Positions 54,702-63,713 of a stretch of 64,000 nt of DNA are shown here, piece after piece. The position numbers and the translations under genes were made by a program. Positions within the stretch are counted from its first letter, which is position 1. The number at the start of each line of letters is the position of its first letter. Below the pieces are notes generated by a model. It had not been told where the DNA came from and ran no database searches. It saw nothing but the letters and a program-made list of their open reading frames with translations. The stretch is from CALODP01 sp942492055 (GTDB lineage: Bacteria > Bacteroidota > Ignavibacteria > Ignavibacteriales > Melioribacteraceae). The stretch is from NCBI GenBank assembly GCA_942492055.1, contig CALODP010000004.1:26125-90124 (forward strand). Direction: 5' to 3'.

Positions 54702-55190
54702 CTGCTTCTAAATCAAAGTTACGAGCCATTAACGATATGTAATGTCAAAAAGGCATTTGTTCTCACAGTTCTCGGTAAAGCCGATCTGATTGAATCCAGC
54801 AATGATAAAAAGCTCCGTTCTCCGGGTGGAGCCTTTTCATGGCCCTTGGTAATACGATTAAAGCGTTATATTCATACTCCTTATAAAGAAGTGATTTTAT
54901 CCCATCGCAATATTTTCAGAAGAGACAATCATCAATGTGCGTATTGTGGTAAAAAGGGTGGAAATCTTACAATTGATCATGTTATCCCGAAATCGAAAGG
55001 GGGAAATGATTCGTGGGAAAATCTGATAACAGCATGTGTAAAATGTAATAATCACAAAGGAAATCTTACTCCGGAAGAAGCGGAAATGGAACTTTTGTTC
55101 GTTCCTTATAAACCCAATCGAATAATATTCCTGGCAAATACGGTTAATAAAATGGAAGAAGTCTGGAAGCCATATCTGTTTCAAAGTTAA
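54702..55190 (+). CDS. HNH endonuclease domain protein, non-canonical start
   Basis: A small HNH-fold protein with zinc-finger pairs CAYC and CVKC around LTIDHVIPKSKGG. The conserved N-terminal part (LLLNQSYEPLTICNVKKAFV, then LGKADLIES) reads open and in frame upstream of the first normal start (TTG 54846), which would delete it. The frame is open from 54642, but has no ATG, GTG or TTG before 54846. AAAAGGAAGG at 54689-54698 is a ribosome site, so CTG 54702 (or a nearby rare codon) is the likely start, giving 162 aa. The family often sits near housekeeping genes; its role, possibly nucleic acid repair, is unknown. Confidence 0.7.
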   Translation: MLLNQSYEPLTICNVKKAFVLTVLGKADLIESSNDKKLRSPGGAFSWPLVIRLKRYIHTPYKEVILSHRNIFRRDNHQCAYCGKKGGNLTIDHVIPKSKGGNDSWENLITACVKCNNHKGNLTPEEAEMELLFVPYKPNRIIFLANTVNKMEEVWKPYLFQS

Positions 55191-55265
55191 AAAGAGCCTA
55201 TCAAATAGCGTAAAATTTCATTATCTTTAAGTTTCTTTATTTTTCTAAAAAATACGGCTCGAATT

Positions 55266-56246
55266 ATGGCAAAGAAAAGAATATTAAGCGGAATGCGTCC
55301 TACCGGAAAATTACACTTGGGACATTATGTGGGAGCGCTTGAAAACTGGATTAAGCTACAAGATTCTTATGATAATTATTATCTTATAGCTGATTATCAT
55401 GTATTGACAACAAATCTTAACACAGATAATATATATCAAGATACAATAGATATGTTAATTGATTGGCTCGCATGCGGATTAGATCCTAAAATAAGCCCGA
55501 TGTTTCGCCAATCTAAAGTTAAAGAACACGCAGAATTGCATTTATTATTCTCGATGCTAATTACAGCTGCCAGATTAGAAAGAAATCCAACGGTTAAGGA
55601 TCAAGTCCGTGATTTGAATATTGAAAATATTATTTACGGTCATTTGGGATATCCTGTTCTTCAGGCAGCGGATATTTTATTATATAAAGGCTCTGCGGTT
55701 CCTGTTGGAGTTGATCAGGTTCCTCATGTTGAAATTACGAGGGAAGTTGCCAGGAAATTTAATAATCAGTACGGAAATGTTTTTCCGGAGCCAGATCCGT
55801 TATTAACTAAGTTTTCTCGTTTATCGGGGCTTGACGGAAAAGCGAAAATGAGTAAATCGCTGAATAATTCGATTTTGCTTTCTGATAAACCTGAAGAAGT
55901 TATGGGCAGATTAAGAAAGGCTGTAACTGATCCGAGTAGAATTAGAAAAACTGATCCCGGTCATCCGGAAATATGTATAGTATATTCCTATCAGCAGCGT
56001 TTTAATTCGGAAGAATCTCCGGTAATAGAAAAAGATTGCCGTGCAGGTACAATTGGATGCGCTGATTGTAAGAAAAAATGTGCAGAAAAAATAAATGAGT
56101 TCTTGGCTCCTATATTGGAGAAAAGAGATTATTATGAAAATAATCTTGATGAAGTAAAAGATATTTTACGTGACGGAGAGAAACGAGCAAAAGCAACTGC
56201 CGAAGCAACAATGGAAGATGTTCATAAAGCAATGAAACTCGGATAG
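55266..56246 (+). CDS. trpS: Tryptophan--tRNA ligase
   Basis: A 326-aa class I aminoacyl-tRNA synthetase charging tRNA-Trp. HIGH motif as HLGH (17-20) after GMRPTGKL, KMSKS motif in AKMSKSLNN (near 198-206), and the tRNA-binding helices after it. Length as usual. GTG of scpA begins 3 bp after its stop, so they form one transcript. The start ATG has no strong ribosome site in the upstream 15 bp. Confidence 0.96.
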   Translation: MAKKRILSGMRPTGKLHLGHYVGALENWIKLQDSYDNYYLIADYHVLTTNLNTDNIYQDTIDMLIDWLACGLDPKISPMFRQSKVKEHAELHLLFSMLITAARLERNPTVKDQVRDLNIENIIYGHLGYPVLQAADILLYKGSAVPVGVDQVPHVEITREVARKFNNQYGNVFPEPDPLLTKFSRLSGLDGKAKMSKSLNNSILLSDKPEEVMGRLRKAVTDPSRIRKTDPGHPEICIVYSYQQRFNSEESPVIEKDCRAGTIGCADCKKKCAEKINEFLAPILEKRDYYENNLDEVKDILRDGEKRAKATAEATMEDVHKAMKLG

Positions 56247-56248
56247 CA

Positions 56249-56968
56249 GTGTATAAAGTAAAACTTGAAAATTTCGAAGGACCTTTAGATCTTCTCTTAT
56301 TCTTTATCAAGAGGGATGAATTGGATATTTATGATATTCCAATTTCCTATATCACAGCGGAGTTTATGAAATATCTCGAAATCATTGAGCAATTGGATTT
56401 GGAGGTTGCAGGTGATTTTATCTTAATGGCATCGACCTTAATGCAAATTAAAGCGAAAATGTTGTTGCCAAAGGAAAAGAATGAGAGAGGAGAGGAGATA
56501 GATCCTCGTCAAGATTTAATAGACGCTCTAATTGAGTATAAAAGATATAAAGAAGTATCGGATGAACTTGCCTATAAAGAATTAGAACAAAGGAAATTCC
56601 ATTATCGAGGTAATTACGATTCGGATGAAAAAGAATCTCCGGAAGAATTGGATACTTTACTGAAGAATGTAACGATCTATGATTTAATGAAAGCTTTTAA
56701 GAAGGCTTTAACCGAGAGGCCTAAGGAAGCTGTTCATACGATTGAATTGGCTAATGTTTCCGTAGATGAACAAATTGATCATATTATGGGGTATGTTGAA
56801 GACGGAAAGGAAGTTGGATTTCTGGAATTAATTAACGGCATGTTTGAAAAGTTGAGAATAATAGTTACATTTATCGCTTTGCTTGAATTAGTAAAAATGG
56901 GGAAAATCGGCATTCGTGAGACGAATAATTTTAATGATTTTTCAATTTACGGATTAATTGATGGATAA
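56249..56968 (+). CDS. scpA: Segregation and condensation protein ScpA
   Basis: A 239-aa kleisin-like subunit of the SMC-ScpAB condensin. N-terminal NFEGPLDLLLFFIKRDELDIYDIPIS is the kleisin signature that binds the SMC neck; the C-terminal winged helix (FLELINGMFEKLRIIVTFIALLELVKMGKI) binds the SMC cap. GTG start at 56249, 3 bp after trpS. Overlaps scpB by 8 bp. SMC itself is not in the window. Confidence 0.94.
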   Translation: MYKVKLENFEGPLDLLLFFIKRDELDIYDIPISYITAEFMKYLEIIEQLDLEVAGDFILMASTLMQIKAKMLLPKEKNERGEEIDPRQDLIDALIEYKRYKEVSDELAYKELEQRKFHYRGNYDSDEKESPEELDTLLKNVTIYDLMKAFKKALTERPKEAVHTIELANVSVDEQIDHIMGYVEDGKEVGFLELINGMFEKLRIIVTFIALLELVKMGKIGIRETNNFNDFSIYGLIDG

Positions 56969-57605
56969 CATTTACGTTTCTGTTATAGAAGCCTTAATAT
57001 TTTCGGCAGATGATCCTATTCCCGCTTCGGAAATTATTAAAGCCATAAAAGAAATTGACGGGCACGAAATAGAAATTGTCCCTTCGGATATTGAAAAGAC
57101 TGTAGATCAATTGAATGATTTGTATAAAGAACAAGATAGGGCTTTTGTAATTCTCCGTTTGGCTAACGGATATGTCTTTGCGACAAGACAATCATATGCG
57201 AAATACGTAGGGTTCCTTTCTTCGGTTAAAAGTAAACGAAGACTTAGTCAATCGGCTTTGGAAACATTATCTATTATTGCTTATAAACAACCGATTACTA
57301 AACCCGAAATAGAGATGATTCGAGGTGTAAATTCGGATTACATGATGAATAGTCTTCTTGAAAAGAAATTAATTACAATTAAAGGTCGCGCCGAAGCAGT
57401 AGGAAGACCATTGCTCTATGGGACAACCGATGAATTTCTAAAGTATTTCGGATTGAATAATATATCCGATCTTCCTAAACCTCGTGAGATAGAAGAAATT
57501 ATTAAGGATCAGGATTTTATCGAACAAAAAAACAAGATCATGATGAATCAGATCGAAGAAGTTGTTGAAAATGAAGTATCAAATACGGAGAATGATGGAG
57601 ACTAG
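56961..57605 (+). CDS. scpB: Segregation and condensation protein ScpB
   Basis: A 214-aa dimeric partner of ScpA. Tandem winged-helix domains: residues 1-85 (VSVIEALIFSADDPIPASEI) and about 86-165 (LSQSALETLSIIAYKQPITKPEIE, then GRPLLYGTTDEFLKYFGL), followed by an acidic tail. ATG 56961 overlaps the end of scpA; a TTG just before it is in frame but less likely. The tail overlaps the next gene by 11 bp. Confidence 0.94.
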   Translation: MDNIYVSVIEALIFSADDPIPASEIIKAIKEIDGHEIEIVPSDIEKTVDQLNDLYKEQDRAFVILRLANGYVFATRQSYAKYVGFLSSVKSKRRLSQSALETLSIIAYKQPITKPEIEMIRGVNSDYMMNSLLEKKLITIKGRAEAVGRPLLYGTTDEFLKYFGLNNISDLPKPREIEEIIKDQDFIEQKNKIMMNQIEEVVENEVSNTENDGD

Positions 57606-58308
57606 ATTAAATAAATATTTATCCGAATGTGGGATTGCTTCCAGAAGAAAATCGGAAGAGTTAATTGAGCAAGGTAGAGTTTCGGTTAATAGAAAAATTG
57701 TGACTCAATTAGCAGTCAAAATTGATCCGGAAAAAGATATTGTTCAAGTAGACGGGGAACGAGTTCGTTCGGAAAAGAAAGTCTATTACATATTACATAA
57801 ACCTAAAGGTGTTATTACTTCCACAAAGGATGAACAGAAACGCACTACTGTAGTTGACTTAATAGATACCAGAGCTAAAATATTTCCCGTAGGACGTTTG
57901 GATTTTAACACGACTGGTGTTTTATTGCTAACAAATGACGGTGAGTTTACCAATTTCATCGCTCATCCCAGGAATAAAATTCCGAGAGAATATATTGCCT
58001 ATTTGCATCGTCCTTTGGATGAAGCTGATAAAGAGAAGTTTTTAAAAGGGATATTTCTTGATGGAAAGAGAAGTAAGTTTACCGAAATCACTTATCCGCA
58101 AAGAAACAGTTTTCGTCGTGTAAGAGTTGTAACCGAAGAAGGAAGAAATCATTTTGTAAAAAATATGTTTTCTACTCTTGGATATATTGTAAAAACTCTC
58201 GAACGAAAAAGTTTTGGAGATTTTAATGTAAAAGAGATGCCTCAAGGAAGGTATCGCGAAGTTTCGCAAAGAGAAATTAGAAATTTTTTAAATAAATATA
58301 AAAAATAA
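57595..58308 (+). CDS. rRNA pseudouridine synthase (RsuA/RluB/E/F family)
   Basis: A 237-aa enzyme that converts specific rRNA uridines to pseudouridine. S4 RNA-binding domain (1-60, RLNKYLSECGIASRRKSEELI) and catalytic domain with D103 in PVGRLDFNTTGVLLLTNDG. Start 57595 (ATG with GGAG at 57587-57590); ATG 57592 is also possible. In firmicute and Bacteroidota genomes scpAB and rluB are commonly neighbours, which favours RluB. Confidence 0.93.
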   Translation: METRLNKYLSECGIASRRKSEELIEQGRVSVNRKIVTQLAVKIDPEKDIVQVDGERVRSEKKVYYILHKPKGVITSTKDEQKRTTVVDLIDTRAKIFPVGRLDFNTTGVLLLTNDGEFTNFIAHPRNKIPREYIAYLHRPLDEADKEKFLKGIFLDGKRSKFTEITYPQRNSFRRVRVVTEEGRNHFVKNMFSTLGYIVKTLERKSFGDFNVKEMPQGRYREVSQREIRNFLNKYKK

Positions 58309-58324
58309 ATTGTTAGGAGGAGTC

Positions 58325-59833
58325 TTGGAAGCTAACGTACAACAAGATGTTAACGACCTGATGAAAAGACGTAGAGAAGAGCTTGAGGAATTACAAAATA
58401 GAAATATCGAGCCTTTTGCATATAAGTATGATGTTACCGTTTACTCCAATGAGATAAAGGAAAAATTCGAGGAATATGAAAATAAGGATGTTTCAATTGC
58501 CGGTAGAATTATGGCGATTCGTCGTATGGGTAAAGCATCATTTGTTCATATTCAGGATAGAGATGGTAGAATTCAAGCCTATCTTAGAAAAGATGAAGTA
58601 GGTGAGGATATATATAAAGCTTTCAAGTTGATGGATATCGGAGATATTATCGGTATTTCGGGGTTTGTATTTAAAACAAAAACCGGTGAAGTTTCCGTTC
58701 ACGCAAAATCTATGGAATTGTTGTCTAAATCTTTAAGGCCTATTCCTATTGCAAAAGAAGTTATTGATGAAGAAGGAAATAAAGTTGTCTTCGATCAATT
58801 TGCCGATAAAGAATTAAGATACAGACAAAGATATGTCGACTTAATTGTTAATCCGGAAGTAAAAGAGGTATTTAAACAAAGATCAAGAATAGTTACAGCA
58901 ATCAGAAATTATCTTGATTCGAATGCTTTTTTGGAAGTTGAAACTCCTGTATTGCAGCCAATATACGGCGGTGCAGCAGCTAGACCATTTGTAACTCATC
59001 ATAACGCTTTGGATATAGATCTTTTTCTCAGAATTGCTGATGAGCTTTATTTAAAGAGATTGATTGTCGGTGGGTTTGATAGAGTTTATGAAATTTCAAA
59101 AGATTTCAGAAATGAAGGTATTGATAAAACTCATAACCCTGAATTTACTATGCTTGAGTTATATGTGGCATATAAAGACTACGAATGGATGATGGAATTT
59201 GTAGAGAATATGGTATGCGACGCTGCGATGAAAGTATTCGGAACTACAGAGTTTGAAATTGAAGGTACAAAGGTTGATTTCAAAGGGCCATGGAGAAGAG
59301 TTTCAATGGTTGATGAAATTAGAAAATATACAGGTATTGACGTTCTGACTGCAGAGGCTGAAGAAATCAAAAAAGCTTGCAAAGCTCATGGAGTTGAATT
59401 AAAAGGTGGTGAAAGTAAAGGGAAGTTAATTGACGAATTGTTTGGCGCTACCGTTGAAGAATCATTAATTCAGCCTACTTTTGTTACTGATTATCCGGTT
59501 GAACTTTCTCCTTTGGCAAAAAAACATAGAACTCGTGAAGGACTTGTAGAAAGATTCGAAGGTTATGTTCTTGGTAGAGAAATTTGTAATGCTTTCAGTG
59601 AGTTGAATGATCCTATTGATCAACGTGAACGATTTGAATCGCAAGCTAAAGCGCGAGAAGAAGGGGATGATGAAGCACATCAGATAGATGATGATTATGT
59701 AAGAGCTATGGAATTCGGTATGCCTCCAACAGCTGGTTTGGGGATTGGTATCGATCGTTTGGTTATGTTGTTAACTAATCAACCTACAATTAGAGACGTA
59801 GTTTTATTCCCTCAAATGAAACCTGAAAAATAA
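58325..59833 (+). CDS. lysS: Lysine--tRNA ligase (class II)
   Basis: A 502-aa class II lysyl-tRNA synthetase. N-terminal OB fold anticodon-binding domain (about 40-150, VSIAGRIMAIRRMGKASFVHI), then catalytic domain with motif 2 (FRNEGIDKTHNPEFTMLE) and motif 3 (PPTAGLGIGIDRLVM). TTG 58325 preferred: AGGAGGAG (58315-58322) precedes it. Last gene of the mnmA-lysS run, followed by a terminator. Confidence 0.97.
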   Translation: MEANVQQDVNDLMKRRREELEELQNRNIEPFAYKYDVTVYSNEIKEKFEEYENKDVSIAGRIMAIRRMGKASFVHIQDRDGRIQAYLRKDEVGEDIYKAFKLMDIGDIIGISGFVFKTKTGEVSVHAKSMELLSKSLRPIPIAKEVIDEEGNKVVFDQFADKELRYRQRYVDLIVNPEVKEVFKQRSRIVTAIRNYLDSNAFLEVETPVLQPIYGGAAARPFVTHHNALDIDLFLRIADELYLKRLIVGGFDRVYEISKDFRNEGIDKTHNPEFTMLELYVAYKDYEWMMEFVENMVCDAAMKVFGTTEFEIEGTKVDFKGPWRRVSMVDEIRKYTGIDVLTAEAEEIKKACKAHGVELKGGESKGKLIDELFGATVEESLIQPTFVTDYPVELSPLAKKHRTREGLVERFEGYVLGREICNAFSELNDPIDQRERFESQAKAREEGDDEAHQIDDDYVRAMEFGMPPTAGLGIGIDRLVMLLTNQPTIRDVVLFPQMKPEK

Positions 59834-59839
59834 TTCTAT

Positions 59840-59872
59840 TCGGGGAATGCGAATTGATATTCGCTTCCCCGA
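59840..59872 (+). terminator. Stem-loop after lysS
   Basis: A 14-15 bp stem (59840-59854 with 59859-59872) with one bulged base and a 4-nt loop, 7 bp after the lysS stop, then TTTAGT. Confidence 0.8.
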
Positions 59873-59889
59873 TTTAGTATGAGATACAT

Positions 59890-60855
59890 ATGATAAGATA
59901 TATTCAATTTATTGTTATTCTTGCTTGTCTTTTTACAAATATCTTTGCCCAGTATGATTCTTCTTCGGTGAATTTGTCCAGATTGGAATTAGGAACCGTA
60001 ATGAACTCATATTACTTACCTGTTCCTGAACAATTGGATACAGATGCCCCTTCTTTTACACTTCCTAATCCAACAGACTCTGAAATTAATTATAAAATAT
60101 TAGGATATACCGGTTTAGCGACTCTTGGTGTTGGAACTGCTGTTCATCTTTATCAAAAAAATACTTGGTGGGCTACGGATTCATTGCGCAGTAATAAATT
60201 CCGTGTAATAAATGATTGGGAATATGCTTTATGGTTAGATAAAGTTGGCCATTTTTACGCAACTACTTTGATGGCGCATGGCTTTAAAGGTGCTTTGGAA
60301 GCAGCGGATATGAATACTGAAATGGCTACATGGTATTCGGCGGCATTAGCATTCGGGTTTGAAATGTTTATAGAAATTGAAGACGGATACGGACTAAATT
60401 GGGGCTTTAGTCCCGGGGATGCAACCGCAGATTTTCTCGGAGCATGTTATCATGTCTGCAAGTATTATTATCCTTCATTAAATAACTTTCAGTTTCGGGT
60501 TAGTTATTTCCCCTCTGAAAAATACAGAAACGGCGAACATGACGGAACTGTTAGCGATGATTACCTCGGGCAGAAATATTGGTTAAGCCTTAGAATGGAA
60601 AATCTGCTTCCTAACTCAATTTCCGAAGTATGGCCTGATTGGTTAATGTTGGCTGTAGGAATGGGGGTTAGAAATCTAGATGGCCGTGGTGGTGGCGACA
60701 GAGATTTTTATATCGCTCTGGATTTTGACGCCGAGGAAATCCCATTACACGGAAGAGTCTGGAGTTATGTGAAGAATACTCTTAACTTAATTCACTTTCC
60801 AATGCCGGGAATCAGAATCAATAATGGAACTGCTTTTTTCGTAATTTGCTATTAG
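59890..60855 (+). CDS. DUF2279-like membrane or exported protein
   Basis: A 321-aa protein with an N-terminal signal or anchor (ILACLFTNIFA) and a hydrophobic stretch at about 74-88. The motif DKVGHFYATTLMAHG and the following FGFEMFIEIEDGYG...FSPGDATADFLGA fit DUF2279 (YfiM-like), a family of Bacteroidota envelope proteins. The C-terminal part looks like a beta-rich periplasmic or barrel segment. Function unknown. It precedes a glycosyltransferase gene by 7 bp. Confidence 0.72.
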   Translation: MIRYIQFIVILACLFTNIFAQYDSSSVNLSRLELGTVMNSYYLPVPEQLDTDAPSFTLPNPTDSEINYKILGYTGLATLGVGTAVHLYQKNTWWATDSLRSNKFRVINDWEYALWLDKVGHFYATTLMAHGFKGALEAADMNTEMATWYSAALAFGFEMFIEIEDGYGLNWGFSPGDATADFLGACYHVCKYYYPSLNNFQFRVSYFPSEKYRNGEHDGTVSDDYLGQKYWLSLRMENLLPNSISEVWPDWLMLAVGMGVRNLDGRGGGDRDFYIALDFDAEEIPLHGRVWSYVKNTLNLIHFPMPGIRINNGTAFFVICY

Positions 60856-60862
60856 GTTCAAA

Positions 60863-61591
60863 ATGAAATTCAGTGTTATTATTCCAACTTTGAATGAAGA
60901 AAAGTTATTACCAAAATTATTGGAACAATTATCTCGTAAGAAATTACGTGAAGAATTTAATTATGAAATAATTGTTTCTGACGGAGGAAGTAAGGATAAT
61001 ACAATTGAGTTTGCAAAGAAATACGCTGATATAGTTGTTGAGCATAAAGAAGAGAGACGTCAGTCAATACCTGAAGGGCGAAATAAGGGGGCTGAAGCTG
61101 CTACTGGTGATATCTTGATATTTATCAATGGTGATGTAACTATTGAGGATGTTGAGAAGTTATTCATTTTAATAAGGGATAAGTTTTTCTCAGATAATGC
61201 TTTGGCAATGACATGTAAAGTTGTCGTAAATCCTTCCGAGGAAAAAATATCCGATATCATATTTTTGGGATTCTATAACCTTTATTTTCATTTTCTAAAC
61301 ATAATTGGAATTGGAATGGGAAGAGGGGAATGCCAGGTTATTAAGAAAAGAGAATTTGAAAAAGTTGGTGGGTACAATAATCAACTTGCTGCCGGTGAAG
61401 ATTTTGATCTGTTCAAAAGAATTAGAAGAAACGGTAAAATAATGTTTAGAAGAGATGTCCGGATTTTTGAGTCCCCCAGAAGATATAGAAAACAGGGGCA
61501 CTGGAAGATATTAGGTACATGGCTTGTAAATAGCTTGTTCGTATTCTTTAAAAATAAATCTGTCTCTAAAGTTTGGGAGGAAGTTCGCTAA
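60863..61591 (+). CDS. Glycosyltransferase family 2
   Basis: A 242-aa GT-A fold glycosyltransferase. N-terminal IIPTLNEEKLLPKLL, donor-binding SDGGSKDNT, and FINGDV in place of a DxD, then GEDFDLFKRIRRNG carrying the ED catalytic acid. The C-terminal segment has a hydrophobic region (about 190-225) that could contact the membrane. Probably adds a sugar to a lipid carrier or glycolipid; together with the Wzi-like gene next to it this suggests surface polysaccharide. Confidence 0.85.
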   Translation: MKFSVIIPTLNEEKLLPKLLEQLSRKKLREEFNYEIIVSDGGSKDNTIEFAKKYADIVVEHKEERRQSIPEGRNKGAEAATGDILIFINGDVTIEDVEKLFILIRDKFFSDNALAMTCKVVVNPSEEKISDIIFLGFYNLYFHFLNIIGIGMGRGECQVIKKREFEKVGGYNNQLAAGEDFDLFKRIRRNGKIMFRRDVRIFESPRRYRKQGHWKILGTWLVNSLFVFFKNKSVSKVWEEVR

Positions 61592-61592
61592 C

Positions 61593-63266
61593 ATGAAAAA
61601 GGTTCTAATATTTTTGTTGATTTGTTTGACGAATATTCTTTCGGCTCAAACCGGTTATGTACGTGTTAATCACTCCATATATTCTTTTCTTGAAAGAATG
61701 GAAACTAATAATATCATTTCTCACTACAATAGTGTTGAATTACCTAAATCTGTAAATGATATAGCAAACTATTTGATAACTATACGGGGAAATTCCGATC
61801 AATTAAATCAAATTGATTCCGAAATATTAAATGAATATTTGAAGGAATTTGAGTTCGCCATATCAAAATTTAGCAAATCCTCTTCCTTGCTCGGAAATAA
61901 TGTTTGGAATCATATGATATCTGAAAAAGAAAAGTATTTGTATAAATATGTTACTGATCCGGAAAAGTTTTCAGTATTTGTTAATTTTATTGCAGACGCA
62001 AAGCAGATTTATCAATCCGATAGAGAAAAGAGTACAAATTATAATACTGTGTTATATAATTTCGGAGGTAAAATTTCCGGGTCTGTTTTGGAAAATATTG
62101 CTTTCTCCATAAGAACAACTAATGGAAGTTTTCTTGGCGATAGATCTCTTGCTTTATCTCAGGATAACCTGAAATATAACTTTAAAGTCAATATGGATCC
62201 TTCAACCGGAATGGGATCGGATTATTTTGACGAAACAGAAGGGTATATATGTGCCGATTACGATAATATAAAATTAAAACTCGGTCGAGACAGGATGAAT
62301 ATCGGATATGGTTCGATAAAGTATTTAGTTGGAAATTATTCTCCACCGATGGATTATTTAAAACTAGATCTTAGATATAAAGCATTTTCATTCTCATTTT
62401 TTCATGCGAAATTACTTGGTAATGAAACCACTGTCGGAGATTCAATTCAGGGAACCCTAAGAACAATTGATGATAAGTTTATGGCATATCATCGATTTGG
62501 GATTGATCTTTCGAAAGATTTTAAATTTGGCTTTGGTGAAGTTATTATTTACTCAAATCGGTCGATGGATTTATCTTATTTGAATCCTTTTAACTATTAT
62601 AAAAGCGCTGAGCATGCTAATCAGGACCGTGACAACTCTATTTTGTTTATGGATTTCGCTAATAATTCTATCGACGGATTGAAAATATACTCCGCTTTGT
62701 ATTTGGATGATATTGATTTTGGAAAAATCGGAACCGGGTGGTACGGCAATCAAACTTTATGGACAATCGGTTTGAAAGGTATTCCTTTGGATTCTTATCT
62801 TCCACTCGAATTAGATCTTCAATATATTCGAATTGAGCCATATGTATATACTCATCGGATTCATAATAATAACTACACTTCTCTGGATTTTAACATTGGT
62901 CCAAAACTCCAGCCAAATAGTGGAACAATATTTACGGGAATTTCAGCTACTATACATAAAAGAGTTAAAGTTGGAGTCAATTTCACTTATACCGAGCACG
63001 GAGCTAATGAAGTTGATTCTAATGGAAAGGTGCTTAATAATTTCGGTGGAGATATTCTGGTTGGTCATCGTCCCGGCGATTCCGAAAGTATTTCTTTTCT
63101 TGATGGGGAAAGGGAAATCTACAGAAATATTACATTCTATTCGGAAATAGAACCTATTAACAACTATTTTATCAATTGGGTCTTGTCGTATGAGAATAAT
63201 GCACTTAATAATTTCGAAAATGATGAAATTATGCTAAGCAAGCTTGGTATTTCAGTCCGCTTTTGA
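61593..63266 (+). CDS. Wzi-like outer membrane barrel (capsule assembly-like)
   Basis: A 557-aa outer membrane protein. Signal peptide 1-18 (…NILSA), a helical plug region (about 25-115), then a large barrel whose strands include LKLGRDRMNIGYG, RFGIDLSKDFKFGFGEVII and KVGVNFTYTEHG, ending SKLGISVRF with a terminal Phe. Wzi anchors capsule at the cell surface; similar proteins in Bacteroidota occur beside polysaccharide genes. Start ATG has GGGAGGAAG 8-9 nt upstream within the preceding gene. No export genes are adjacent, so the exact role is open. Confidence 0.75.
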   Translation: MKKVLIFLLICLTNILSAQTGYVRVNHSIYSFLERMETNNIISHYNSVELPKSVNDIANYLITIRGNSDQLNQIDSEILNEYLKEFEFAISKFSKSSSLLGNNVWNHMISEKEKYLYKYVTDPEKFSVFVNFIADAKQIYQSDREKSTNYNTVLYNFGGKISGSVLENIAFSIRTTNGSFLGDRSLALSQDNLKYNFKVNMDPSTGMGSDYFDETEGYICADYDNIKLKLGRDRMNIGYGSIKYLVGNYSPPMDYLKLDLRYKAFSFSFFHAKLLGNETTVGDSIQGTLRTIDDKFMAYHRFGIDLSKDFKFGFGEVIIYSNRSMDLSYLNPFNYYKSAEHANQDRDNSILFMDFANNSIDGLKIYSALYLDDIDFGKIGTGWYGNQTLWTIGLKGIPLDSYLPLELDLQYIRIEPYVYTHRIHNNNYTSLDFNIGPKLQPNSGTIFTGISATIHKRVKVGVNFTYTEHGANEVDSNGKVLNNFGGDILVGHRPGDSESISFLDGEREIYRNITFYSEIEPINNYFINWVLSYENNALNNFENDEIMLSKLGISVRF

Positions 63267-63713
63267 GAAGAATAGAAATGACGTCAATTGTTAGAATTAT
63301 ATATTTAAAAATATGTTGATATATCGTCTTATTTGCATTATCCATTTCCATTAATTCAACAGTGAATTATGACCTATTTATGTGATATGCCTTGATATCT
63401 CTACTAATTATGCGTAAGACTTGCAAAAACATGGAATATTGCGTAATTCTATAATAATTATGATACTATTTACTCGCTCCTGTCTATAATGACAAGAAAT
63501 CCGAAATAGCTAATTGGAATTATCTCTTTGTCGAACATTTTGTGACCTTTTTAATAGAATATTTAGCCCTACTAAATACAAAAGTGATTTCTAGCAATTG
63601 TATTTGTAAATAATTTGCTAATAATCTTATTATTGTTAAATTTACGACTAATTTGTAACTATGATATAGTTATTGGAAATTATTGAATTAATTATTGGAG
63701 ATTGTTGTTTAAT
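63267..63713. other. AT-rich intergenic stretch
   Basis: About 450 bp. No credible gene, tRNA or periodic repeat was found. It has only a TGACGTCA octamer (63279-63286) and scattered AT-rich words. GGAG at 63697-63700 is a weak ribosome site for the next gene. Confidence 0.5.

Noticed and set aside
54846..55190. HNH gene starting at TTG 54846
   Set aside because: This start drops about 48 residues that match the conserved N-terminal part of the family and are encoded in frame upstream.
63267..63713. tRNA or small RNA gene in the last spacer
   Set aside because: No acceptor-stem pairing, T-loop or strong hairpin could be found; the sequence is too AT-rich and unstructured.
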